A stretch of 64,000 bases of DNA from Mesorhizobium sp. M2E.F.Ca.ET.219.01.1.1 (GCF_004016445.2 NZ_SADT02000008.1:291257-355256); one strand, 5' to 3'. Counted from the first letter of the stretch, positions 28,194-37,656 are shown. The notes: generated by a model not told the origin, from the sequence alone. A program made the numbers and translations.

Positions 28194-29375
28194 TCAGCTT
28201 CTGTGCATCAGAGATCGCGCCAACAAAGAAATTGCGACAAATGCAAGCGCGATGACGCCGAAGCTGGCCGCGAGCGAGGAGATTTGAGCGATCAGCCCTA
28301 GCAATCCTGGCCCCAACAGCAGTCCAGCATATCCGATTGTCGTCACAGTTGACATGGCACGAGCAGCAGACTTGCCGCCCACACGGCCTGCGGCCGCAAA
28401 AAGGGTGGGCACGATGTTGGCGAGGCCAAGACCACAAACTGTGAGCGCCACGAAAACAATAATAAGATTGCCGCCCATGAGGACCATTGCGAGCACTGAA
28501 CATGCGCAAACGACCGCGCAGTAGCGCAGTGTTCGCACCTGGCCGATTGTGTTGGCGATGGCGTCGCCGAACAGGCGCCCGATTGCCATCATCGTCGAGA
28601 ACGCTGCGAAGCCGTAAGCTCCCGCGCTTTCCGATCCACCCGATTGCGTCACGATATAGATCGCGCTCCAATCGATCATTCCTCCCTCGGCCAGCATTGC
28701 TAAAAATGCTAGACCGCCCAGGAGATAAAGATGCTTGTTGAAGGAACTTTGGGATCGAGCGTCCCCAGCCTCGAAAGCGGCGGCAGGGGCGTGGATCCAG
28801 CTGAACTGGTTCCATCCAGCCCAGGCGAAGAGCGCAACCGTCGCAACTCCAATTCCGGTAACCCCAAGGCAACGGCTTAAATCGCCGCCACCTGACAGTA
28901 TCCGCCCCACAACCACAGCGCCGGCCAAGCTTCCAAAACTAAACATGGCATGGAATGAGGACATCACCTGCCGGCGCATAAGACGCTCCAAGGCCGAGGC
29001 GTCTGTGTTCATCGACACGTCCAGCGTTCCAAATCCGGCACCGGCAAGGAACACAATCATTGCCATGGAAAGGGCTCCTCCGGCCCAAGGAAGAGCCAAC
29101 AGCGCGAAGCCGAATGTGAGCGAACCCATTAGGCTGAGTAGACCGCTCGGAACAATCACCACCAAGCGGCCGACGTTTGTCATCATCGCGATCGCGCCCA
29201 GAGCGAAGCAAATCAGGACGAGTCCAAGTTGACCCTTGGCGAGGTTCATCTGAACGCTGAGCACTGGTAGGGAGGATGCCCAGGCACCAATGCCGACGCC
29301 GCCACCCAGGAAAAAGAGACTGCAAAAGAAGCGGCTGATTCGGATGGCCGAGGGGATGGTCGAGCTTTCCTTCAC
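28194..29375 (-). CDS. MFS transporter, YbjJ-like
   Basis: A 393-residue major facilitator protein with about 12 hydrophobic segments and the same landmarks as the protein at 14554: FGTLDVSMNTDASALERL, then SSFHAMFSFGSLAGAVVVGR near residues 125-170, and DWSAIYIV near 245. GTG at 29375 is preceded by GGCGGAGG; the frame is open to 29495 but the extra residues are not membrane-like. It ends 90 bases before the thi riboswitch on the same strand, so it is upstream of and outside riboswitch control. A link with thiamine or its precursors is only positional. Confidence 0.83.
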   Translation of the reverse strand: MKESSTIPSAIRISRFFCSLFFLGGGVGIGAWASSLPVLSVQMNLAKGQLGLVLICFALGAIAMMTNVGRLVVIVPSGLLSLMGSLTFGFALLALPWAGGALSMAMIVFLAGAGFGTLDVSMNTDASALERLMRRQVMSSFHAMFSFGSLAGAVVVGRILSGGGDLSRCLGVTGIGVATVALFAWAGWNQFSWIHAPAAAFEAGDARSQSSFNKHLYLLGGLAFLAMLAEGGMIDWSAIYIVTQSGGSESAGAYGFAAFSTMMAIGRLFGDAIANTIGQVRTLRYCAVVCACSVLAMVLMGGNLIIVFVALTVCGLGLANIVPTLFAAAGRVGGKSAARAMSTVTTIGYAGLLLGPGLLGLIAQISSLAASFGVIALAFVAISLLARSLMHRS

Positions 29376-30043
29376 TTTCGACGACCTCCGCCCGCTATCC
29401 TCATCTTCGTCAACCGCCGCTGCCCGTGCGAAGCAAAGCTTTGCCTCTCCAGCGGGAAAGCCAATGAGAACTGGTAACCTTCGCTCTAATGTCACCAGTC
29501 ATCGGCAAGAGCGGATACTCGAGCAATTTCGCAAGTCACCGATAGCCGACGCATAGCGACGCGGTAAGGATCCTGGCTTGCCGATAGGCGATCCAGTTCC
29601 GCACCTGCCGACCATTTGGAACTTAAGACTCGTTCACCTAAATGTGATAACGTAGGAAAGCGTCAGCTGGGCGCAAAATCCCCGAATTGACCGCTTTCTT
29701 TAGCAGGGTGACGCACTCCCCGCGTCTTGCTGCAACAACATTCGCCCCCCTGCGAAATTGCTGTTCGAGCGGAAACGGCGGCAAATACCGGGCAAGTCGG
29801 GTCGCTCCGGTGTTACGAAAACAACAACATGATCCCTGCCTCGCGCAGAACCGGACACCAAAGAATGCGATCGACAAGGGAGGTTTTGACCACACAGGGT
29901 CGGCCGTCTTGCCATGGCTCGCGCCGTCCAGTGCGTTCTAGATCGCAGTAAAAGAACGTTGCCCGCACCTGTCGAATAAAGGAGTGCGCCCTCATGCCTT
30001 GCGTGTGGACGACCGATTTCTCTTGGCCTTCGGAATCGCAGCC
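29376..30043. other. Gene-poor gap upstream of the CUT1 importer
   Basis: A 668-base stretch without a gene I can defend. A minus-strand reading frame of 85 codons at 29638-29895 ends in a helix-like segment (TLLKKAVNSGILRPAD) that faintly recalls the C-terminus of a regulator, but no helix-turn-helix or start supports it. The right part must contain the promoter of the importer operon. Confidence 0.4.
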
Positions 30044-31186
30044 ATGATCCGCTTCGAGAACGTATGGAAGGTCTACGGCAACTATGCCGCCATATACGAC
30101 CTTCAGCTTGAAGTCAGGGACGGCGAGTTCATGGTCTTCGTCGGGCCTTCCGGTTGTGGCAAAACCACGACGCTGAAGATGCTTGCCGGGCTTGAGTTGC
30201 CTTCCTTCGGTCGGATCTGGTCGGACGACAAGGACATCACGCTCCTGCCATCTGGCCAACGCGACGTCGCGATGGTTTTCCAAAGCTACGCTCTTTATCC
30301 TCATATGACTGTTGAGCGGAACCTCGCTTTCGGACCGACGGTTCGGGGCGAGCCCAAGGCAGAGATAGCCGAGCGCGTCAAGCATGTAGCCTCTCTCGTA
30401 GGACTGGAATCCCTGCTTCGGCGACGTCCGGATGAACTATCCGGTGGCCAACGTCAGCGAGTGGCGCTTGGGCGTGCGATGATCCGCCAGCCACGAATCT
30501 TCCTGCTCGATGAACCGCTCTCGAACCTGGACGCCGGTTTGCGCACGCGGATGAGGACGGAGATTGCTGAGCTTCAGCGCCGCGTAGGGGTGACCACGGT
30601 CTATGTGACCCATGACCAAGTCGAAGCGATGACGATGGGTCACCGCATCGCAGTGTTCAACCAGGGACGCATTCTGCAAGTTGATACGCCAGCCAACCTC
30701 TACCGAGCACCCGCCAACAAATTTGTCGGAACGTTCATCGGGTCACCCAAGATGAATATCCTCCCCGCCGCGCTTTCGGCGACCGGCGGTTCGGTGGACG
30801 TCAAATGCCTTGGAACAGAGTTTTCCGTGTCTGGGCAATATCTCGCCGGCAAGGATCTTCCCTCGTCCGTCGAGCTTGGAATTCGCCCAGACGACATACA
30901 CTGGACGAAGGACGCCCCGTCGAGATGCACTCAGAAGATGCAGGGCATCGTCGGCGGAGTTGAAACGACCGGCTCGGAGACCTTCGTCCTCGTGAACGTC
31001 CGAGGAACCGAAGTAAATTCCAAGTTCCCGAGCTTCGCACCTATCCGGATCGGTCAGACGGTCGACCTCGTATTCGATCCGGTGGACTTGCATTTCTTCG
31101 ATGCAGTAACCGGAAACACGCTGCGAAAAGACCCCCCGGGACAATCGGAAAGATCCGAATTTCGTCCCGCTCAGCCAATCAACTGA
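30044..31186 (+). CDS. Sugar-type ABC transporter ATP-binding protein (MalK/UgpC-like)
   Basis: A 380-residue ATPase of the CUT1 class. Walker A GPSGCGKTT is near residue 37, Q-loop FQSYALYPHMTV near 83, signature LSGGQRQRVALGRA near 134, Walker B FLLDEPLSNLDAGLR near 155, and switch His in YVTHDQVEAMTM near 188. The C-terminal MalK-like regulatory part begins near residue 235 and includes LGIRPDDI near 285. ATG 30044 is where similarity begins; its ribosome-binding site is weak and the open frame upstream is discounted. It leads an operon with the order ATPase, binding protein, permease, permease. Confidence 0.92.
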   Translation: MIRFENVWKVYGNYAAIYDLQLEVRDGEFMVFVGPSGCGKTTTLKMLAGLELPSFGRIWSDDKDITLLPSGQRDVAMVFQSYALYPHMTVERNLAFGPTVRGEPKAEIAERVKHVASLVGLESLLRRRPDELSGGQRQRVALGRAMIRQPRIFLLDEPLSNLDAGLRTRMRTEIAELQRRVGVTTVYVTHDQVEAMTMGHRIAVFNQGRILQVDTPANLYRAPANKFVGTFIGSPKMNILPAALSATGGSVDVKCLGTEFSVSGQYLAGKDLPSSVELGIRPDDIHWTKDAPSRCTQKMQGIVGGVETTGSETFVLVNVRGTEVNSKFPSFAPIRIGQTVDLVFDPVDLHFFDAVTGNTLRKDPPGQSERSEFRPAQPIN

Positions 31187-31207
31187 AGAATGGAAGGAAC
31201 CTTTGCC

Positions 31208-32581
31208 ATGAAGACCAAAATGCTTTCTGGGTTTCGATCTGCGCTGCTTAGCGCGACGGTCATGCTCGGCGCAACGATTGCTGCCGGCAGTTCGGCAATG
31301 GCCGGTGACACTTTGAAGGTCGCCTACAGCCAGGATTACTTCATGAGTTCCCCGAAATTGGCCAAGAAATGGTTCGGTGAGATGAAAACCCAGTTCGAGG
31401 CCGCCAACCCCGGTGCCACCCTGGAACCAATCCCGATTCCTGGCAGCTTCGATGATTTCAACACCAAGCTCAGCCTTCTTATGAATTCACCGGCTACCGC
31501 TCCCGACGTGATCCAGATTGCGGCGCAAAGCGCCGGTCAATGGTCCGGCAGCGGGCTCCTGGCACCGTTGGATGATGAGTTGAAGTCTCGCGACTGGTGG
31601 CAGTCCTATCCCGAACCCATCAAGCAGGAAGGGACCATTGACGGCAAGGTCTATGCCGTGAGCGAAGGCGTCAACACCTTCGGCCTGCTCTATGATCGTG
31701 AGAATTTCGCCAAGGCGGGCCTGCCAAAGGACTGGAGCCCGAAATCGTGGAAAGACATCCTCGACGCCGCCCGAGCCATCAAGAAGAGCGCCCCCTCCGT
31801 ATGGCCGATATGGCTCATGACCGGAACGGCGCAGGGTTCGGAGGGTACGCTCATGGGCGCCGGCCTGCTCATCTCGGCTTCCAGCGACCCGACCATCTTC
31901 GACGAAAAGACCAAGAAGTGGGTGGTGGACAGCAAGGGCATGCGCGAGATGCTGAGCTTCTACCGCGATGCCGCTGCCGAGGGATTGCTGGCGCCCGCCT
32001 CCCAGATCTTGGATGCCAACGCTCCAAACAACGGCGCCCAGCATATGCCAAAGCACGAGCTCGGCATCGGATTTGCCGGCAACTATTGGCCGACCATGTG
32101 GAACAAGACGATCTGCACGCCCTGCTGGGATGATCCCGACAACTCGATCGCACTCGCTCCTTTGCCAACATCGCTTGGCCAGGCGCCGGGCTTCGCCGCG
32201 TCCTTCGGTGGGTGGAGCCTGTCGGTCAACAGCAAGGCCTCGAACATGAAGTTGGCCTGGTCCCTGATCGACATCATGCAGAAGAAGGCCAACATGGTTG
32301 AGCTCGACCAATATGGCGGCCTTGTGCCCCCAGTGCCGGCGTATGCCGAGGATCCTGGCTATGTGGCCTTTGCCAAGAAGCCGTTTCAGGTGGAGTATTC
32401 AAAACTGATCGCGAACGCACACAGCATGCCGGCCAGCACTGAATACAGCGTTTGGAGCTTTGCTGTAGCGCAGGCTACGGAAACTCTGGTTCTCAAGCCC
32501 GAGACGTCTATCGATGACGTCGTGAAGACGATGCGGGAATACGTCGTCAACCAACTCGGCGACGATCGCGTCGAGCCGTAG
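31208..32581 (+). CDS. Extracellular solute-binding protein, CUT1 family
   Basis: A 457-residue periplasmic binding protein of the family 1 (sugar) type. The signal peptide runs to about residue 32 with a cut at SAMA|GD. The mature part has the PDVIQIAAQSAGQW segment near residue 100, YAVSEGVNTFGLLYDRENF near 145-165, and the family's FGGWSLSVN loop near 335. ATG 31208 is preceded by GGAAGGAA. Two cysteines in TICTPCWDDPDN near 300 could form a disulfide in the periplasm. The ligand is unknown; a sugar or polyol is the default guess. Confidence 0.92.
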   Translation: MKTKMLSGFRSALLSATVMLGATIAAGSSAMAGDTLKVAYSQDYFMSSPKLAKKWFGEMKTQFEAANPGATLEPIPIPGSFDDFNTKLSLLMNSPATAPDVIQIAAQSAGQWSGSGLLAPLDDELKSRDWWQSYPEPIKQEGTIDGKVYAVSEGVNTFGLLYDRENFAKAGLPKDWSPKSWKDILDAARAIKKSAPSVWPIWLMTGTAQGSEGTLMGAGLLISASSDPTIFDEKTKKWVVDSKGMREMLSFYRDAAAEGLLAPASQILDANAPNNGAQHMPKHELGIGFAGNYWPTMWNKTICTPCWDDPDNSIALAPLPTSLGQAPGFAASFGGWSLSVNSKASNMKLAWSLIDIMQKKANMVELDQYGGLVPPVPAYAEDPGYVAFAKKPFQVEYSKLIANAHSMPASTEYSVWSFAVAQATETLVLKPETSIDDVVKTMREYVVNQLGDDRVEP

Positions 32582-32593
32582 AGGAATGCGCAG

Positions 32594-33526
32594 ATGTCGG
32601 TAACCCAAAACGCGCCCGCAAATACCTTAGGGTTGCCCGAAAAATTGCGCCTTGAAGCGCGCCTTGACAAGGCGCGCTTCAACCCGGCGAGCCTCGTGCT
32701 GCTCGCGCCGGCCACCGTGCTGCTGCTTGGTTTGTTTCTGGTGCCCGTCGTGTATGCGATTTATCTGGGCTTTACAAACCTTCAGCTCATTGGGCTGCAC
32801 GCCGTGAACTACCGCTTCACGGGATGGGCAAATGTAAATACCCTGGTTCACGACGCGACTTTTTATCAATCGATCTGGCTAACTGTCTTGTTTGTGGTCG
32901 GGTCGGGAGCAGTGGGCGCGACCCTGCTCGGCCTTGTCATGGCAATTGCCATGCAGGATTGTTTGCGATTGATCCGCCAGATTGCAGGCGCCTTGGCAAT
33001 TGTCGCATGGACATTGCCGCCTACGACAATTGCCATTGTTTGGAAAGCAAGCAGCACCGAGTCCGGAATTATTCCGACCCTGCTGGGAAACCCAAACTAT
33101 GATTTGCTGTATGACCAAGCCATGCTGATTGTTTGCCTGGCGAATTCTTGGTCGCTCGCGGGGCTCGCGATGATTATGTTCTCGGCCGCGCTTCGCAACG
33201 TACCCGAGGAGATACTGGCTGCCGCCAGGCTGGAAGGAGCGTCTCGCGCCCAGACGTTGTTCAAGGTGACCTTGCCGATGCTTAGATCCACGATCGTCAC
33301 ATCCGCACTTCTAATGACACTTCTCACCTTTGGCAATTTTACGCTTGTCTACCTGATGACCGCCGGAGGCCCTGGAAATCAGACAAATATCTTGCCGGTC
33401 TATTCTTATCTGCAAGGCTTCAAGTTCTTCAACTTGGGTTATTCAGCCTTGCTCGGCAACGTGATTGTCCTGATCTCGGCCGTCCTGGGAGGGCTATTCG
33501 TCCTTCTCGGGAAACAGCGCCGATGA
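32594..33526 (+). CDS. Sugar-type ABC transporter permease (MalF/UgpA-like)
   Basis: A 310-residue permease with six main spans, the first at about residues 34-56 after a hydrophilic N-terminus. The docking loop reads ILAAARLEGASRAQTLFKVTLPML near residues 207-230. ATG 32594 follows GAGGAA, 12 bases after the binding-protein stop. The base composition between about 32820 and 33400 is more AT-rich than its neighbours but the frame is intact. It pairs with the permease at 33680. Confidence 0.92.
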   Translation: MSVTQNAPANTLGLPEKLRLEARLDKARFNPASLVLLAPATVLLLGLFLVPVVYAIYLGFTNLQLIGLHAVNYRFTGWANVNTLVHDATFYQSIWLTVLFVVGSGAVGATLLGLVMAIAMQDCLRLIRQIAGALAIVAWTLPPTTIAIVWKASSTESGIIPTLLGNPNYDLLYDQAMLIVCLANSWSLAGLAMIMFSAALRNVPEEILAAARLEGASRAQTLFKVTLPMLRSTIVTSALLMTLLTFGNFTLVYLMTAGGPGNQTNILPVYSYLQGFKFFNLGYSALLGNVIVLISAVLGGLFVLLGKQRR

Positions 33527-33537
33527 GATACCTCTAT

Positions 33538-33646
33538 CCCGCCGCGGCAAGCGTGCCACGGCGGGGCGAGATGCGGACGCGGGAAATGGCAACGCAAACG
33601 CTCACCGGCTGGCCCGCCGCCGACAATAGTGCGCCCGCCGGTGAGC
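33538..33646 (+). repeat. Two hairpins between the permease genes
   Basis: In the 153-base spacer, CCCGCCG (33538-33544) and GGCA pair with TGCC and CGGCGGG (ending 33565), with one mismatch. A second, larger hairpin has GCTCACCGGC (33600-33609) pairing perfectly with GCCGGTGAGC (33637-33646). Neither is followed by a T-run. They may stabilise or process the mRNA and set the ratio of the two permeases. No convincing gene lies in the spacer. Confidence 0.5.
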
Positions 33647-33679
33647 CTGATACAAATCGCGCAAGTGGGACTGACTTAA

Positions 33680-34558
33680 ATGACTCGAGAAATTCAGCCT
33701 AGCAGATCGACCGAGTTGCCGCCCTGGTCTCATCTGACACCCAATAAGGTCAATCGCTGGAGCTTTTCCAAGGTTTTCAGCAACATCGTAATTTCTGCAC
33801 TCTCAATTTTCTTTGCGGTGCCCATGTTATGGCTTGCACTGGCTTCGGTTGATAAGAACGCAACTTTTCAGACGAAGCTGCCAGTCCTTACCGCAGAGCA
33901 TTACATCGTCTCTCTTGAGTCAGGAAACCTGGCCGCGCTGCGCAACAGCCTGGTGATATCCCTCGTCGCGTCGACCATTGGTACGGTTGCGGCCTTCTTT
34001 GCCGCCTACTCCTTTTCACGTCATCACATCGTTTGGAAAGGCCCGATCCTGCTGGGCATTCTGTTTCTATCGGGCGTTCCGATCACGATCCTCATAGTGC
34101 CAATGTATGAGATGTTTAGCTCCGCCGGGCTTCTGACGATGTTCCCGACGGCGGTGCTGCTCGGGGTTACCGCACTCCCCTTCCAGATCTATCTCATAAA
34201 GAACTTCATCGATGCCATACCGCGCGATCTGGAAGAGGCCGCCTATATCGAGCGGGCAAAGACATGGCACGTATTGTGGTCGGTGATACTTCCACTGACA
34301 ATGCCTGGTCTCGCGTCGGCAGCTCTGTTTGGTTTCGTAAACGCTTGGGGGAGCTTCCTGATACCGCTTGTGCTGATCAGTTCCGACAATCAGCAAGCTG
34401 CTCCGGTCAGGCTCTTTGGTTTCGTCAATGCCACGTCCATCGACTACGGCGCGATCGCGGCTTACTCCATTATCTATTCACTGCCTGTCGTGGTCCTCTA
34501 TCTGGCACTCTCGAGGCAGTTCAAAGCCGGTTTCGTTCTGGGCGGCGCAGTGCGCTAG
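33680..34558 (+). CDS. Sugar-type ABC transporter permease (MalG/UgpE-like)
   Basis: A 292-residue permease, the second channel subunit of the CUT1 importer. After a polar N-terminus the first span is near residues 32-55; five more follow. The docking loop is LEEAAYIERAKTWHVLWSVILP near residues 183-205, and the C-terminus ends FKAGFVLGGAVR-like, matching MalG-type tails that contact the ATPase. Unlike its partner it is separated by a 153-base spacer with hairpins. It converges with a GMC oxidoreductase gene 330 bases downstream. Confidence 0.92.
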   Translation: MTREIQPSRSTELPPWSHLTPNKVNRWSFSKVFSNIVISALSIFFAVPMLWLALASVDKNATFQTKLPVLTAEHYIVSLESGNLAALRNSLVISLVASTIGTVAAFFAAYSFSRHHIVWKGPILLGILFLSGVPITILIVPMYEMFSSAGLLTMFPTAVLLGVTALPFQIYLIKNFIDAIPRDLEEAAYIERAKTWHVLWSVILPLTMPGLASAALFGFVNAWGSFLIPLVLISSDNQQAAPVRLFGFVNATSIDYGAIAAYSIIYSLPVVVLYLALSRQFKAGFVLGGAVR

Positions 34559-34570
34559 CAAGAACCGCTA

Positions 34571-34595
34571 CCATGCCTCGCAAGGTGCGGCATGG
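34571..34595 (+). terminator. Hairpin after the importer operon
   Basis: CCATGCC (34571-34577) pairs with GGCATGG (34589-34595), and the inner bases extend the stem with one mismatch and a G-T pair. It begins 12 bases after the last permease stop in the gap between convergent genes. No T-run follows, so it may be a Rho-assisted terminator or an mRNA-stabilising end. The rest of the gap to 34888 shows nothing else. Confidence 0.4.
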
Positions 34596-34888
34596 CTCGA
34601 GCGCGGGTGTGGCGAACTCGCTCGCTGGTAATCCGCGTCCTCGGTGTTGTCCAATGCAGGCTGTCGCTTGGCTTCTGCCGCTGCCTGGATAGCTGGACTA
34701 AAGAATCGACCATGCGATAGCATACGATACTTCTCGACTGCTTTGAAGAGCTTCGCAGCTGCTAACGCACGGGAACGGAATGTGGCTCTCAGGGGGGCCA
34801 AATGCTTGCGAATTGAGGCGCAGGTCACCGAGGGCACTGAGCGACGATCGTCGGCCCTTATCTTCACGGCTATCAAGGTCAGGCGATC

Positions 34889-36484
34889 CTACTTTCCTTG
34901 CTTGATGAAATCCGCTGTTCTTTCGCCGATCATGATGCAAACGGCGTTGGTATTGCCCGAGACGATGGTTGGCATGACGGATGCGTCGGCCACGCGAAGA
35001 CCTTCGACACCGTGAACGCGGAGCCTCGGGTCGACGACCGCCATATCGTCATGGCCCATGCGGCAGGTACCGACGGGATGAAGCGCTGCATGCGCTACCT
35101 CTTGGCAAAACCTTCTTACCTGGATTGGCGTCGTTGTTGCGGGGGAGGGGACTTGCCTTGATGCTATGTAGCGCCGGATGGCCGGCTGCTCCATGATTTC
35201 GAAGGCTCCCATGGTCCCTTCAACCACCGCATCGAGATCATAGGGATCGGAAAAGTACCGTGGCGCCACGCGTGGATTGGCATAAGGATCGGCGCTTTTG
35301 AGCGTCACTTCCCCTCGAGACCGAGGCCGGATTTGTCCCAGATTTATCGTGCAGCCGTTTCCGCCGGGGACGGCGTCAATCCCTTCCTCAATGCCCGCAC
35401 CCACGACCATGAAATATTGCACATCCGGGATCGGTTCGCTTGCGTTGCCCCACCAGAACGCGCCTCCCTCGATCAGGTTCGAAGAAGCCGGGCCATCCCT
35501 GAACAGCAGATAATTCAGGCCAGCCGCGGCTTTCCAAAGCGGCTTCTTGTATTTGTCGTAGCTGTGGGGTCCGTTCAACTGATAGACGAGTGAAACTTCG
35601 ATGTGGTCCTGCAGGTTCTGTCCGACCCCCGGCAGATCGGCAACGACAGGAATGCCATGGCCGCGCAAAGCGTCGGCCGGGCCGATTCCCGACAACATCA
35701 GCAATTTCGGCGAGGCAATCGCACCTGCCGACAAAATCACTTCGCGACTGGCCATGAGCACCCATTTGCGGCCCTTCGCCACATACTCCACCCCGACAGC
35801 ACGCCCCTTCTCTACAATAATCCGCGTGACCGTGGATCCCGTTCGAACCTGGAGATTGGGTCGGTGGCGAGCGGGTTTGATGAACGCCGTCGCGGCACTG
35901 CTGCGCCGCCTGTTCTTGGCAGTGATCTGGTAAAGACCGCAGCCGGCCTGGTCGCCCGAATTGAAATCAGGATTATAGGGCAGCCCAGCCTGCTGGCACG
36001 CCTGCAGCCAGGCGCGCGTGAGGGGGTGGATGTGATCGATGTCGGAAACGCCCAGCGGTCCCCCTACGCCGTGGGTCTGGTTGCAGAACCGGTTGTTGTC
36101 TTCCGACCGCAGAAAGTAGGGCAGCACATCATCATAATTCCAGCCATCGGCGCCGAGTGCTTGCCAGCGCGCATAGTCGGATGGAGCGCCGCGTATATAG
36201 ATCATTGCGTTAACTGAACTGCCACCGCCGAGCACTCGGGCCTGGACCATGGTCGGCTGTTCCGTGCGCGACTGGGCTGCGGTCGGCTCCCAGACAATCC
36301 GTTTCAAGAGGGACCCTTGAGCGGTCTTGTAGTAGGCACCGGGTATATGGATGTAGGGGTTGAAGTCGCGCGGGCCTTCCTCCAACAGGAAGACAGAGGC
36401 ATCAGGATCTTCGGAAAGCCGCGCGGCAATCACGCATCCGGCGGAGCCACCGCCAACGACAATATAGTCACAGGTGGTCTGCAT
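34889..36484 (-). CDS. GMC-family FAD-dependent oxidoreductase (choline dehydrogenase-like)
   Basis: A 531-residue GMC flavoenzyme expected to oxidise an alcohol. The FAD motif VVGGGSAGCVIAARLSE is at residues 9-25, the GMC signature ARVLGGGSSVNAMIYIRG near 80-97, the second signature GAIASPKLLMLSGIGP near 265-280, and the active-site pair in LHPVGTCRMG (His) and GNTNAVCIMIGER (Asn). ATG 36484 is where similarity begins; the open frame continues 129 codons upstream but is not protein-like. It converges with the CUT1 importer, the same pairing as in two other places in the window. Confidence 0.92.
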   Translation of the reverse strand: MQTTCDYIVVGGGSAGCVIAARLSEDPDASVFLLEEGPRDFNPYIHIPGAYYKTAQGSLLKRIVWEPTAAQSRTEQPTMVQARVLGGGSSVNAMIYIRGAPSDYARWQALGADGWNYDDVLPYFLRSEDNNRFCNQTHGVGGPLGVSDIDHIHPLTRAWLQACQQAGLPYNPDFNSGDQAGCGLYQITAKNRRRSSAATAFIKPARHRPNLQVRTGSTVTRIIVEKGRAVGVEYVAKGRKWVLMASREVILSAGAIASPKLLMLSGIGPADALRGHGIPVVADLPGVGQNLQDHIEVSLVYQLNGPHSYDKYKKPLWKAAAGLNYLLFRDGPASSNLIEGGAFWWGNASEPIPDVQYFMVVGAGIEEGIDAVPGGNGCTINLGQIRPRSRGEVTLKSADPYANPRVAPRYFSDPYDLDAVVEGTMGAFEIMEQPAIRRYIASRQVPSPATTTPIQVRRFCQEVAHAALHPVGTCRMGHDDMAVVDPRLRVHGVEGLRVADASVMPTIVSGNTNAVCIMIGERTADFIKQGK

Positions 36485-36948
36485 GATTTCATCTCGTGGT
36501 CGAATCCCCAGGAGCGCCGATCCATACCTTGTCATGGGTTCGATATCCTCTGATCGAATTCCAGCCTGAGCTCCGCGGCAGAGTCGCGCCAGATTCTGGC
36601 CCGACGGATCTCCGTCCTGTCCGATCATCTGTAGAACGCATGTCGAAGCTGGCCCTGCCGATCTTCCACAGTAGGCAAACATCGCGAGCACATGACAAGT
36701 TCGCAAACCATGGAACGTCGAAGCAGGGTGACGCGCTAGGAGAGAAAGTTTGCGGTGGTTTAGGCATTCGATGCTGGCCCGGACCGAGGGCTCAGACACC
36801 GAGCCGCCAAGCTCGGCTTGGCCGCGCGGGATGCGGCGTCCTTTCGCGAAATGACGCAGAAGCGGCGTCAACTTACGACAAGAATCGTCCAGACGCGCAC
36901 TTCTTTTGGCTCCCGCATTGTGGTGTGGTCTGGCGCAGGTAGACCTTG
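36485..36948. promoter_or_regulatory. Divergent regulatory gap with a 7-base inverted repeat
   Basis: A 464-base gap between the GMC gene and the divergent cupin-like gene must hold both promoters. GCCAAGC (36806-36812) and GCTTGGC (36816-36822) form a perfect inverted repeat around TCG, the size and shape of a LacI- or GntR-type operator. No regulator gene lies beside it. The rest of the gap shows no recognisable feature. Confidence 0.4.
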
Positions 36949-37656
36949 ATGATGGACGACAAAGCCGTGCCGAACCAGACGAGAGACCTTTCGTTTGCCG
37001 ACGACTTCATCTTCGCCAAGCTCGTCGAAGATGTCCGCGACTATCCAGTTGAAGATGCCGTCGTTGTAAACATCAGTCCCAGCGCGATGATCACCGGCGA
37101 TGAGCACCCGGCGATCGTGCCAGCCTGGAAGTCGACATGGCTGAAGGGCGGGCAGATCAAGTCCGCGGAACGGGCAGCGCTTCTGAAGGTGCGAAAAGCC
37201 ACCAATCTGGGCGGTTGCATGTTCCGCGGCTGGGACTGGCTTGGCAATCGAATAAAGAGTTTCCCACGCGACACGCCGCTGTTCATTTCCCCGCAGGATG
37301 AGATCGGCACGGTCAGCACCGATCCTCTGGTATTCACCAATGAGCGCGCATCACCCGGCTCTCCACAGACGTTCACGCTCAAGCTGAACCTTTGGTGGTC
37401 GCCGGGCGACACTGACTGCTTCATCCACAATGAGCACCGCTTCCTCGAAACACACACACAAATCCATGGCTCGGGACGGATGCAGAAATTTCGACTGCGC
37501 GACGAAACCACAATTTATGAAGACGTGGTGATGCCAGTCGGTTACTCGCACGACCCGTTTTGCAGGGTTACCGGCAAGAATGAGTGGACCTACCCCTGGC
37601 ACCGCTACTACGCGGATACCGATTCGGTGTGGCTGGCCGTAGAACTCCATCCCTGA
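36949..37656 (+). CDS. Cupin-like hypothetical protein (about 235 aa)
   Basis: I do not recognise a named family. The protein is soluble, with no signal peptide. The middle and end look like a double-stranded beta-helix: LKLNLWWSPGDTDCFIHNEH near residues 140-160, FLETHTQIHGSGRMQKF near 162-178, then VVMPVGYSHDPFCRV and a Trp/Tyr-rich end. The His and Glu spacing in HNEH..FLETHTQ recalls the metal-binding cupin motif, so it could be a metal-dependent isomerase, lyase or dioxygenase. A TTG at 36946 directly precedes the ATG; the ribosome-binding site is weak. It heads a + strand series with a DUF1349 protein, an aldolase and a Dpp-type importer. Confidence 0.7.
   Translation: MMDDKAVPNQTRDLSFADDFIFAKLVEDVRDYPVEDAVVVNISPSAMITGDEHPAIVPAWKSTWLKGGQIKSAERAALLKVRKATNLGGCMFRGWDWLGNRIKSFPRDTPLFISPQDEIGTVSTDPLVFTNERASPGSPQTFTLKLNLWWSPGDTDCFIHNEHRFLETHTQIHGSGRMQKFRLRDETTIYEDVVMPVGYSHDPFCRVTGKNEWTYPWHRYYADTDSVWLAVELHP

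Noticed and set aside
29638..29895. Possible C-terminus of a transcriptional regulator
   Set aside because: Only a short helix-like segment is suggestive; there is no helix-turn-helix in any frame upstream.
33523..33702. 59-codon + strand open frame between the CUT1 permeases
   Set aside because: It starts with an ATGA overlap, but its protein is low-complexity and most of it is explained by two hairpins; no domain is seen.
36485..36871. N-terminal extension of the GMC protein
   Set aside because: The frame is open for 129 more codons, but the protein is not GMC-like and the FAD motif starts at residue 9 from ATG 36484.
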